DNA from: an uncultured Clostridia bacterium
GTDB taxonomy: Bacteria; Bacillota; Clostridia; Christensenellales; Borkfalkiaceae
DNA: 61,110 bases
Direction: 5' to 3'
NCBI GenBank assembly: GCA_947625095.1
Contig: CANQMX010000012.1
Coordinates: 1 to 61,110, forward strand
A program made the position numbers and the translations under genes. A model generated the notes under the pieces. That model did not search any database. It saw only the letters and a list, made by a program, of their open reading frames with translations, and was not told the origin of the DNA. Positions 16,493 through 24,033 of this stretch are shown here, piece after piece. The stretch's first letter is position 1, and each line of letters starts with the position of its first letter.

Positions 16493-17125
16493 ATGGAAAC
16501 AAGGGCGTTCGATCTCTTTGCGAAGGGGAACAACAAGGTGAGCGTGCGGGCGATCCCGGGGCACTTTGTCACGCAACATTCGCATCTTAACTATTGCATC
16601 GATATGACGCGCCTCAAAACGGAGGCGAGCGTCGCAAAGGGCGCGGCGCAGATCTTTGCGGAAAGTTACTCGGGGATCGTCGTAGATACCATCATCACCC
16701 TCGAGCACACCAAGATGATCGGGGCGTTTCTCGCGGAGACGCTCACATCGTCTGCGGGCATCAATATGCGGCAGGAGATCGCGGTCATCTCGCCCGAGTT
16801 CACGGCGGACGGAAAGATCATTTTGCGGGACAATCTCATTCCGTACGTCAAGGCGCGGCGCATTTTGGTGCTTGCGGCGACGGCGACGACGGGCATGACG
16901 GTGATGGACGCCATCCGCGGCCTGCGTTATTACGGCGGCGACCCTGTGGGGGTCGCGACGGTATTCGGGGGCAAGTTTGAGATCCCGGGCATCCCGGTAT
17001 CGCGCATTGTGAGCGCGGAGGACTTGCCGAAGTACGGTTCATACTCTGCGGCGGAGTGTCCGATGTGCAAGCGTGGCGAGCGCATCGACGCCCTCGTCAA
17101 CGCCTACGGTTACAGCAAAATTTAA
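16493..17125 (+). CDS. Phosphoribosyltransferase-like protein (orotate PRTase-type)
   Basis: This 210-residue protein has the length and layout of a type I PRTase: N-terminal hood-like segment, a central Rossmann-like sheet and the segment RRILVLAATATTGMTVMDAI (about residues 120-140) where the PRPP loop should be. In active PRTases that loop carries two acidic residues before the T/G stretch; here they are Ala-Ala. Near the C-terminus is CPMCKRGERID, a possible metal site. It may therefore bind rather than transfer, or be a divergent enzyme. It is divergent from grpE and has its own promoter. Pathway unknown. Confidence 0.65.
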   Translation: METRAFDLFAKGNNKVSVRAIPGHFVTQHSHLNYCIDMTRLKTEASVAKGAAQIFAESYSGIVVDTIITLEHTKMIGAFLAETLTSSAGINMRQEIAVISPEFTADGKIILRDNLIPYVKARRILVLAATATTGMTVMDAIRGLRYYGGDPVGVATVFGGKFEIPGIPVSRIVSAEDLPKYGSYSAAECPMCKRGERIDALVNAYGYSKI

Positions 17126-17255
17126 CCACAGCCCCCTCCTCGGAGGGGGTGTCTCTTTGAGACGGGGGTGGGCATCCCTTCTCATACACTCGCTCTCCGC
17201 GCCTTCCCCGCGGGGCGCTGTATTTTTTCACCCCCGTCCTTCTCTTTCCCATCCC

Positions 17256-17575
17256 TCCTCATACCGACGCCCCGTAGGGGCGGAGTGTATCTTCCCCCAA
17301 ACGCAGTCAACACTTGCCCACCCCTCGGAGGGGTGGGTGTCACCGTAGGTGACGGAAGGGGTGTCCCCTATTCCAATCCCCCTTCCCCCCGCCCGTCTCT
17401 TTCCCATCTCTCCTCATACCGAGCCGTGCGCCGACGCCACAGCGTCGGCGCACGGCGAGTGTATCTTCCCCCAAACGCAGTCCGTCCACCCAAGGCCTAC
17501 CCTCCTGCGGAGGGGAGGCTCCGCCGTAGGCGGTGGTGGGGAGGCTTTTCATACTATGAAAGTGCGCCCCGCGGC
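17256..17575 (+). repeat. Direct duplication, copy 1
   Basis: Matches 17844-18163 at a fixed offset of 588 with about three visible differences. A further matching block (17701-17779 and 18176-18254, offset 475) shows the original duplicated unit was longer and that copy 2 has lost 113 nt. Confidence 0.9.
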
Positions 17576-17843
17576 CTTGCCGCGGGGCGCTGTATTTTTC
17601 CCATCTCCCCACTCTTTCCCTCTCACTTGCCCACCCCTCCAGGGGTGGGTGTCACCGCAGGTGACGGAAGGGGTGTAATATTCCACCCTCCTAAAAGTCC
17701 CCGCCCGCCTCCTCTTTCTTATCCCCCTCCCCGCTTGCGGGGAGGGGGACGCAGGGGGAGGGGCAACACTTGCCCCGCACCTCCCCTCCTTCTTGCCTGC
17801 CCCCTTTCCAAGGGGGCGGGGTAGGGGTAGGGGTTGCCCTTAT

Positions 17844-18163
17844 TCCTCATACCGACGCCCCGTAGGGGCGGAGTGTATCTTCCCCCAAACGCAGTCAACA
17901 CTTGCCCACCCCTCGGAGGGGTGGGTGTCACCGTAGGTGACGGAAGGGGTGTCCCCTATTCCAATCCCCCTTCCCCCCGCCCGTCTCTTTCCCATCTCTC
18001 CTCATACCGAGCCGTGCGCCGACGCCACAGCGTCGGCGCACGGCGAGTGTATCTTCCCCCAAACGCAGTCCGTCCACCCAAGGCCTACCCTCCTGCGGAG
18101 GGGAGGCTCTGCCATAGGCGGTGGTGGGGAGGCTTCTCATACTATGAAAGTGCGCCCCGCGGC
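17844..18163 (+). repeat. Direct duplication, copy 2
   Basis: Second copy of 17256-17575. It carries the changes CCGCCG to CTGCCA and CTTTTC to CTTCTC. Near identity in non-coding sequence indicates a recent event. Confidence 0.9.
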
Positions 18164-18420
18164 TTTCTTCCCCCCCCGCCCGCCTCCTCTTTCTTATCCC
18201 CCTCCCCGCTTGCGGGGAGGGGGACACAGGGGGAGGGGCAACACTTGCCCACGCTCCGCATATACCCTCTACCCCTCATACCGAGCCGCCGCAGGCGGCG
18301 AGTGTATCTTTTCTAAACGAAGTCCTTTCCCCACAAAAAATCGCCGCCCGCGCCCTTGGCGCGGGCGGCTTCCATGCCCCAAAAAATTTCCTGAATTTTT
18401 GTAAAAAAAACTGTCACCTA

Positions 18421-18839
18421 TCCCCCGAAAATTGTTTTTCGTATGTTATTGTGGAAGTATGGAAAACCCCTCTCTCTCTTTCTCTTCACTATCCTACCCC
18501 TTACTTTCTCATTTGCCTGCCCGCGCTCCACGCATATCCCTATCCCTCATTCCGAGTCTTTGCGCCGACCGCGCACAGCGCGGTCGGCGCAAAGGCGAGA
18601 GAATCTTATACTCGCTTCCACTTCCGACAAAAGGGCAACCCCGCTCCGCACGGCCTCTGCCCCCTTCACGCCTGCCCACGCTCCGCATACCCCCTACTCC
18701 TCATACCGAACCCCTGTGTCGTCCGCGCATAGGGGAGAGTGTATCTTCCCTGCCCTATCCCAAACCGCCTATCAAAAAAAGCAATTTTTTGCGGAGATCC
18801 CCAACCGCGGAGAACAAAACCGGCGGCGGCGCAAAAAAA
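18421..18839. other. Non-coding stretch with two hairpin repeats
   Basis: No credible gene. A variant constant-edge hairpin at 18546-18607 (CTCATTCCGAG...GAGAATCTT, stem TCTTTGCGCCGACCGCGC) and a partly decayed one at 18700-18747 (CTCATACCGAACCCCTGTG...GTGTATCTT). Confidence 0.6.
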
Positions 18840-18908
18840 TTTCTTTTTCCGCCCGCGCGCGCCGTTCCCCCCTACGGGGGGAACGGCGCGCGCGGGCGGA
18901 AAAAGAAA
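18840..18908. repeat. Perfect 33-bp hairpin with a 3-nt loop
   Basis: The arm 18840-18872 (starting TTTCTTTTTCCGCCCGCG and ending CCCCCC) is the exact reverse complement of 18876-18908, loop TAC. On the minus strand it is followed by a T7 run, so it could terminate leftward transcription, but no leftward gene ends here. It lies 82 nt before the gene at 18991. Confidence 0.85.
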
Positions 18909-18990
18909 AATAAAAAATGTTGACATATAAAGGCCAAAACAAAAGGAGTGGGTGGTACGATAAAATTGCGACGGGCAAAGGAGGAACAAA

Positions 18991-19524
18991 ATGACGGCAA
19001 TGGAATTTGTAAATGCGCTGGAAAAGTACGGCGCGGACGTTCTTCTGATTGCGGCGGGCGTGTGTTTACTTACAGCCCTCCTCAAAAAGACGGTCTTAAA
19101 AAACTGCCCGAACAAAGTTTACACATTTTTACCCTTCCTCATCGGAATTTTGCTGTACGCCGCGTACCGCGCGGTTGCGACGTGGAGCGCGCTCCCCTTC
19201 ACCGAGGAGATCGCGGCGACATTTGAGGGCGGGCTGAATTGCGGCGCGGCTGCCACGATCTACTACATCGTGTACGAGCAATTCATCCGCAAGGGAAAAA
19301 GTAAACTCTCGCTCTCGCCCATGCTGGGCGGAATTCTGCCCGACGAGAAGTGCGAGGAGGCTTCGGCGGAACTTTTGAAGGGCGCAAAGGAGCGCCCCCA
19401 AGAGGAACTGACCGTATTCGTGAAGGAGACCATCATCCGCTACGCGGGCGAAAATCTGACCGACACGGAACTTGAAGCGGCCGCCCAAGCCATTGCAACG
19501 CTGCTTGCGGCGTTGAAGGAGTAG
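18991..19524 (+). CDS. Membrane protein of unknown function upstream of the germination operon
   Basis: A 177-residue protein with two or three predicted membrane segments (about residues 17-33, 43-60 and 80-95) and a charged, helical cytoplasmic C-terminal half (KLSLSPMLGGILPDEKCEEAS and ETIIRYAGENLTDTELEAA). AAAGGAGG lies 6 nt before the ATG. I do not recognise the family. It is followed by a perfect hairpin (19532-19559) and then by the gerA-type operon on the same strand; a functional link to germination is only positional. Confidence 0.7.
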   Translation: MTAMEFVNALEKYGADVLLIAAGVCLLTALLKKTVLKNCPNKVYTFLPFLIGILLYAAYRAVATWSALPFTEEIAATFEGGLNCGAAATIYYIVYEQFIRKGKSKLSLSPMLGGILPDEKCEEASAELLKGAKERPQEELTVFVKETIIRYAGENLTDTELEAAAQAIATLLAALKE

Positions 19525-19531
19525 ACCGTCG

Positions 19532-19559
19532 CCCTCTTCCCGCCTCGGCGGGAAGAGGG
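19532..19559 (+). terminator. Hairpin after the 18991-19524 gene
   Basis: CCCTCTTCCCGCC (19532-19544) pairs with GGCGGGAAGAGGG (19547-19559). No T-tract follows, so it may stabilise the mRNA end or act as a factor-dependent stop. Confidence 0.5.
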
Positions 19560-19569
19560 TCTCGCCGCC

Positions 19570-19598
19570 GCATAAATTCCCATTCTTCCCCCATACTT
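19570..19598 (+). promoter_or_regulatory. Sigma-G-like promoter of the gerABC operon
   Basis: GCATA (19570-19574), 17 nt, CATACTT (19592-19598) fits the forespore sigma-G pattern (GHATA, CATnnTA). Six nt separate CATACT from the ATG at 19604 and there is no ribosome site, so the transcript would be leaderless. gerA-type operons are known sigma-G targets in Bacillus. Confidence 0.6.
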
Positions 19599-19603
19599 TG
19601 GGT

Positions 19604-21037
19604 ATGAAAAATATATCGGGCAAACTGAAAAGCGACTTGAAGGAACTGAAAAAATTGCTGCCCGCCGAGGACATTCTGACCTTTGAATTTTCCTCGGAGC
19701 GGGGGCTTGAATTCGCGCTCGTCTACGCCGACCCCATTTCGGACAAGGAACTTTTGGGCGAGCAGGTAATAAAGCCGCTCATCAAGTACGAGGGTGAAAA
19801 GAAGGCGAAGGACATCGGGGAAAAGTTGGCTTCGCCCGAACTGCGCACCGAAAAGAGTTTTGAAAAACTCACGGCGGAGATCTTGGCGGGCAATCCCGTG
19901 CTCCTCTGGGAGGGCGCGGATGAAGCCATCGTCGCGGGCACGAAAAAAGTTTTTGTGCGCGCCATTGCCGAGCCTTCCACCGACGTTGTGGTGAAGGGCC
20001 CGCGCGAGGGATTTATCGAGGATGTGAAGATCAACACCTCGCTCGTGCGGCGCAGATTCAAGACGGGCGAACTGAAAATGGACATGGTGGAGGTGGGGCG
20101 ACGCTCCAAGACGGTGGTCGCCGTGTGCTACCTTGATGGCATTTCCAAGCCCGCCGCCGTGGAGGAAGTCAAGAAAAAACTCAACTCGATCGACATCGAC
20201 TACGTTCCCGACAGTTCCTACCTCACCCACTTTCTCGCCTCCCGCCCCTTTTCCCTCGTAAAGCAGGTGGGCACGACGGAAAAGCCCGACATCTTCTGCG
20301 CGAAAATAGCCGAGGGGCGGGTGGGGCTTTTGGTGGACGGTTCGCCCATCGCGCTGACCGTGCCCTATCTTCTCATCGAGGATTTTCAATCGAGCGAGGA
20401 CTACTTCGTGCCGCCGTACCGGGCGACCTTCACGCGGCTACTGCGGCTCTTCGCCCTCATCGTCGCCATCTACCTGCCCGCCTTTTACGTGGCGGCGCAA
20501 CTCTTCAAACTGCAACTCTTCCCCGTGAAACTTCTCTTGACGATCGCGGGGAGCATCCGCGACATCCCCTTTTCGCCGTCGCTTGAAATGCTGCTCGTGC
20601 TGCTCGTATTGGAGGTTTTGAACGAGGCGAGCATCCGTATGCCCAAGTACGTCGGCATGGCGCTCTCCGTCGTCGGCGCGCTCGTCTTGGGCGAGACCGC
20701 CGTCTCCGCCGGCTTCGTCTCCACGCCCGCCATCATCATTATCGCCTTTTCGGGCATCGGGCTGTACGCAGTGCCCAACCTCATCGAGCAGACGAGCGTT
20801 CTGCGCCTCGTCATGCTGCTTGTGGCGGGGAGCGTGGGCACTTACGGCATTGTGCTGGTGACGGCCTTCGTCATCTTGTACCTTGTGACGACGGAGAACT
20901 TCGGCGCGCCCCTCGTTGCGCCCTTCTCCCCCTTTGTGGCGCACGACCTGCGCGACTCGCTGGTGAAGTACAACTTGGGGTCGCTGCCCACCCGCCCCGA
21001 GCTCTTGAAAAGCCCCAACAAAAGGAGGTTGAAATGA
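19604..21037 (+). CDS. Spore germination receptor subunit A (GerA/GerBA family)
   Basis: The 477-residue protein is the A subunit of a nutrient germinant receptor in the inner spore membrane. A cytoplasmic N-terminal part of about 270 residues (with VDGSPIALTVPYLLIEDFQSSEDYF) precedes a C-terminal membrane domain of four to five helices with RLLRLFALIVAIYLPAFYVA and the conserved RMPKYVGMALSVVGALVLGE. A TTG at 19598 is in frame, but ATG 19604 matches the promoter spacing. It overlaps gerB by 4 nt. Confidence 0.93.
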   Translation: MKNISGKLKSDLKELKKLLPAEDILTFEFSSERGLEFALVYADPISDKELLGEQVIKPLIKYEGEKKAKDIGEKLASPELRTEKSFEKLTAEILAGNPVLLWEGADEAIVAGTKKVFVRAIAEPSTDVVVKGPREGFIEDVKINTSLVRRRFKTGELKMDMVEVGRRSKTVVAVCYLDGISKPAAVEEVKKKLNSIDIDYVPDSSYLTHFLASRPFSLVKQVGTTEKPDIFCAKIAEGRVGLLVDGSPIALTVPYLLIEDFQSSEDYFVPPYRATFTRLLRLFALIVAIYLPAFYVAAQLFKLQLFPVKLLLTIAGSIRDIPFSPSLEMLLVLLVLEVLNEASIRMPKYVGMALSVVGALVLGETAVSAGFVSTPAIIIIAFSGIGLYAVPNLIEQTSVLRLVMLLVAGSVGTYGIVLVTAFVILYLVTTENFGAPLVAPFSPFVAHDLRDSLVKYNLGSLPTRPELLKSPNKRRLK

Positions 21038-22116
21038 ACAAAATTTCCGCACGGCAAATCTACTTTTTCCTCGCGTGCGTCGCGCCCGTGGGGAAACTCA
21101 TTCTCCTGCCCGCGCAACTTGCGAATTTTTCCAAAAACGACCTGCTCTTCCCCCTGCTCGCGCACATTTTGTTGCAGGCGGCGGCGGTGTTCTGCGTGCT
21201 GCTTCTTTCCAAAAAGGGACAGACGCTGTACGATTTGATGGAAAACGCCTTTGGGAAGATCGCGGCGAAAATTCTTGCGGGCGTGTTTGCGCTCTTCCTC
21301 CTCTTCGCGGCGCTGCTGCCCATTTTGGAGCAAAAACTGTTTGTGCAAAACGTGTTCTACGACACCTTGCCCACCGTCGTCTCCTTTTCGCCCTACTTTT
21401 TGTTTGCGGCGTTTTTGTGCGCCAAGCCGCTGGGGGGCTTCGGCCGCACGTGGGACATTTTGGCGCCCCTCGCCATTGTGGGGCTGGCGGGCATCCTTTT
21501 GCTCTCCGCCCCGAGCGCGGACTTCGGCGCGCTTGCGCCTGCGGGCGCGGCGGGCGGCGCGGGATTTTTACAGGGGGCGCGGAGCGGCTTTGCGTGGTTC
21601 TATGACGCCGCCCTCCTCATCCCCATGCTCGGGCACATCGAGTACAGGGAGGGCATGGCGTGGAAGGGCGCGCTCTTCTACCTCTTGGGCGGGGCGTTCG
21701 TCCTCCTGTTCTTTGCCACCTTTTACGGCATCTTTCAGGAGACGGCGGTCAACCAACTGTTCGCCTTCTCCGCGACATCCAAATACTACGAGGGGGTGAC
21801 GACGCTGGGGCGCATCGATTATGTGTTCATCTACGCCCTCGCCCTTGTGATGGCCTTCTACTGCGCCCTGCCCGTGCAGGGGAGCATCGAGTGCACCTTG
21901 CAGGCCTGCGGGCGGAAAAAATACCTGCCCACCGTGCTCGGCATTTTGTTGAGTGCCGTCCTCTTTGCCCTCTCGCTCATTTTAGACTACAAGTTCGCCG
22001 ACGTGTTGCAGGCGATCTCCGGCACGGTGTTTTGGCTCTTCCCCGTGTTCTGCCTCGCCGTGCCCGCCCTCATGCTGCTCTTCCTCATCAAAGGAGGCCG
22101 CCGTGAGACTGCGTAA
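21034..22116 (+). CDS. Spore germination receptor subunit B (GerB family permease)
   Basis: A 360-residue APC-superfamily protein with about ten membrane helices, the presumed germinant-binding subunit. It opens NKISARQIYFFLACVAPVGKL, typical of GerB. AAAGGAGG precedes the ATG, which overlaps the gerA stop (ATGA). It overlaps gerC by 14 nt. Ligand specificity cannot be read from sequence. Confidence 0.92.
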   Translation: MNKISARQIYFFLACVAPVGKLILLPAQLANFSKNDLLFPLLAHILLQAAAVFCVLLLSKKGQTLYDLMENAFGKIAAKILAGVFALFLLFAALLPILEQKLFVQNVFYDTLPTVVSFSPYFLFAAFLCAKPLGGFGRTWDILAPLAIVGLAGILLLSAPSADFGALAPAGAAGGAGFLQGARSGFAWFYDAALLIPMLGHIEYREGMAWKGALFYLLGGAFVLLFFATFYGIFQETAVNQLFAFSATSKYYEGVTTLGRIDYVFIYALALVMAFYCALPVQGSIECTLQACGRKKYLPTVLGILLSAVLFALSLILDYKFADVLQAISGTVFWLFPVFCLAVPALMLLFLIKGGRRETA

Positions 22117-23332
22117 ATTTTTGAAGACCATCCCCATGAAGTTGTACGTTCTGCTTGCCGCCGTCGTCGCGTTCGCCTTCTTCTCCAACGACTTCGGGCT
22201 GGTGGACATCCAAAAGACCGCCATCATCCTCGCTGCCGGCATCGACAAGACGGAGGCGGGGTACTCCCTGACCGCGCAGATCGCCGTACCCAAAGGCACA
22301 GACCGCACGACGGGGGGCACTTCGAGCGTGGAGATCGAGGCCGAGGGGCAGACCGTTTCCGACTGCATCTCCCTCATCTTCTCCAAGACGGGCTGGGTAC
22401 CCAAACTCGTGTTCTGCGACCTCATCGTGCTCGGCGAGAGCGCGGTGAAGGAGGACGTCGTCGCCTCGCTCAACTACTTTTTACGCAACGACTATATGCC
22501 CGATTCCTGCCTGCTTGCCGTCTGCGAGGGGAAGGCGGGAGAACTCATCTCCTCCAAGAGCGCCATCGACGACGCCTCCTCCCTCGCCATCGAAAAACTC
22601 TTCTCCGACGCCGCCGTGCGCTCGGGCAAGGTGGTGACCAACACCTTGAAGGACTTTGCCATCGACTACTACGGCGTTTCCAAGAGTTCCTACCTCCCCT
22701 TCGTGCGCATGGCCGACCAAAAGGGCAGCCAAGGCGAGAGCGGCTCGGGCGGAGGTTCGGGCGGCGGCGCGGGCGGCTCGGGTTCATCGGGTTCATCGGG
22801 CGGCGGAGGTTCGGGTGGCTCGGAAAATTCCGAAAAAATTTACAGCGCGGAGGAGACCGCAATCTTCAAAGAGGGCGTGATGGTGGGGCTTCTCCCCCGC
22901 GAACAGACGCTTGCGTTCAGCCTGCTCAGCGGCAACGTGTTTACGGGCACGATCAATTCCGAGGAGAGCGGCAAGCCCGTGACCCTCACCGTGATCGAAA
23001 ACAAGGGGAGCGTCTCCCTGAAGAACGACCCCGCGCCGAGGGCGGAACTTTCGCTGGAACTCACCGTGCGCCTCTGCTGCCGCGGGGCAACCGCCGCCAT
23101 GGAGGACATCTCCTCCGACAAAGTGACGCCCGAGATCGTGGAAAATACCACCGCGCGGCTGAAAGGCTATATGCAGGACCTGTGGCAGACGACAAAGGAC
23201 TGCGGCTGCGATATTTTTAAGTTGAACCGTATGCTGTACCGCTCCTCCCTCAAGGAGTACGCGCGCTGGAAGGACAACCTGCTGAATGTTGCCGAGGCCG
23301 GGTTTGAGGCGAAGGTCGTTTCGATGAAATGA
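22103..23332 (+). CDS. Spore germination receptor subunit C (Ger(x)C family), non-lipidated variant
   Basis: The 409-residue protein has the GerC fold: an N-terminal domain with VDIQKTAIILAAGIDKT and a C-terminal domain with the family pattern LTVRLCCRGA and KEYARWKDNLL. Usual GerC proteins are lipoproteins (LxGCW...). Here the hydrophobic N-terminus (residues 12-28) has no cysteine, so it is anchored by a helix or secreted. A Gly/Ser linker of about 40 residues (around 215-250) separates the domains and is not usual. Start GTG 22103 with AAGGAGG 5 nt upstream. Confidence 0.88.
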   Translation: MRLRKFLKTIPMKLYVLLAAVVAFAFFSNDFGLVDIQKTAIILAAGIDKTEAGYSLTAQIAVPKGTDRTTGGTSSVEIEAEGQTVSDCISLIFSKTGWVPKLVFCDLIVLGESAVKEDVVASLNYFLRNDYMPDSCLLAVCEGKAGELISSKSAIDDASSLAIEKLFSDAAVRSGKVVTNTLKDFAIDYYGVSKSSYLPFVRMADQKGSQGESGSGGGSGGGAGGSGSSGSSGGGGSGGSENSEKIYSAEETAIFKEGVMVGLLPREQTLAFSLLSGNVFTGTINSEESGKPVTLTVIENKGSVSLKNDPAPRAELSLELTVRLCCRGATAAMEDISSDKVTPEIVENTTARLKGYMQDLWQTTKDCGCDIFKLNRMLYRSSLKEYARWKDNLLNVAEAGFEAKVVSMK

Positions 23333-23910
23333 GGGGAAAGTTGCCCCTCCCCCTGCGTCCCCCTCCCCGCGCCCAATGGCGCAGGGAGGGGGATTGGAGA
23401 GATTACGTTCCGCACGCAGGAGAGATCGCGTTCCGCACGAAAAAATATCTCACCCGCACGCAAAGAATATCTCCCGCGCAAAAAATTTCTCCCGCGCGCA
23501 AAAAACATCCCCCGCGCAACCGCACGGGGGCAAAATTTCGAGTATTCAGTTGTCGGGCAGATACTCCCTTTCTCCGTTTGCTCTGCCGCCTCACGGTTTT
23601 GCGCATCAACTGTTTTGGCGGTTTCACTTACGGGGGTAGGGGTCTCTCGACTTCACTCATCGTTCGGACTCACTGTCCGTGGCGGTTTCCCATCTTTTCC
23701 GCGCCTTTTTTCAAAGCCGAGTCTTCTCCGCCCCTATCATATCATGGTACACCGGTCTGTCCTCCTTCTACGTTTTCTTGCGTCCTTGGAGAATTACTCT
23801 CTTCATATCGTCGTACCCCCCGATATGAGATTTTTTGGGAGCTTGCGTCTTCCTTCACCCCGCTCCCCTGTGAACGCGAGCTTTCCCGCCCGCCTTTCAG
23901 TCTGTTGCCC

Positions 23911-23937
23911 TTATGATTTCAGGTACCTGATGTGCAT
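23911..23937 (-). CDS. Possible 8-codon leader peptide
   Basis: ATG 23937 opens MHIRYLKS and stops at 23911. AAGGAGG (23947-23953) lies 9 nt upstream, and a strong promoter, TTGACA-16-TATAAT, lies at 24006-24033. No intact gene follows leftward before 23337. It looks like an attenuator leader whose gene is lost, or the start of an unrecognised RNA. Confidence 0.4.
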   Translation of the reverse strand: MHIRYLKS

Positions 23938-24005
23938 TGGAGTGTACCTCCTTGCCGATGTTAATAGCCAACAATTTCTGTTAGTTATTTTCTCTTTCTG
24001 GCTTC

Positions 24006-24033
24006 ATTATAGCATATATTTCCCGTCTGTCAA
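24006..24033 (-). promoter_or_regulatory. Strong orphan sigma-A promoter
   Basis: TTGACA (24028-24033), 16 nt, TATAAT (24006-24011) on the minus strand. It is the closest match to consensus in the window, yet it drives no recognisable gene. Confidence 0.6.

Larger units (their letters stand above)
17126..18420. repeat. Repeat island 5 with an internal duplication
   Basis: About 1.3 kb of repeats. Constant-edge hairpins at 17258-17293, 17413-17467, 17846-17881, 18001-18055 and 18275-18310. CCACCCCTCGGAGGGGTGG and TCACCGTAGGTGACGG elements recur twice. A 320-bp segment is duplicated (17256-17575 and 17844-18163). The open frames here are made of repeats and are not genes. Confidence 0.85.

Noticed and set aside
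17168-17824. A 218-codon frame and relatives in repeat island 5
   Set aside because: They read through CCC/GGG-rich repeats and hairpins and recur with the duplication. Composition is Pro/Arg/Ser only and no start signals exist.
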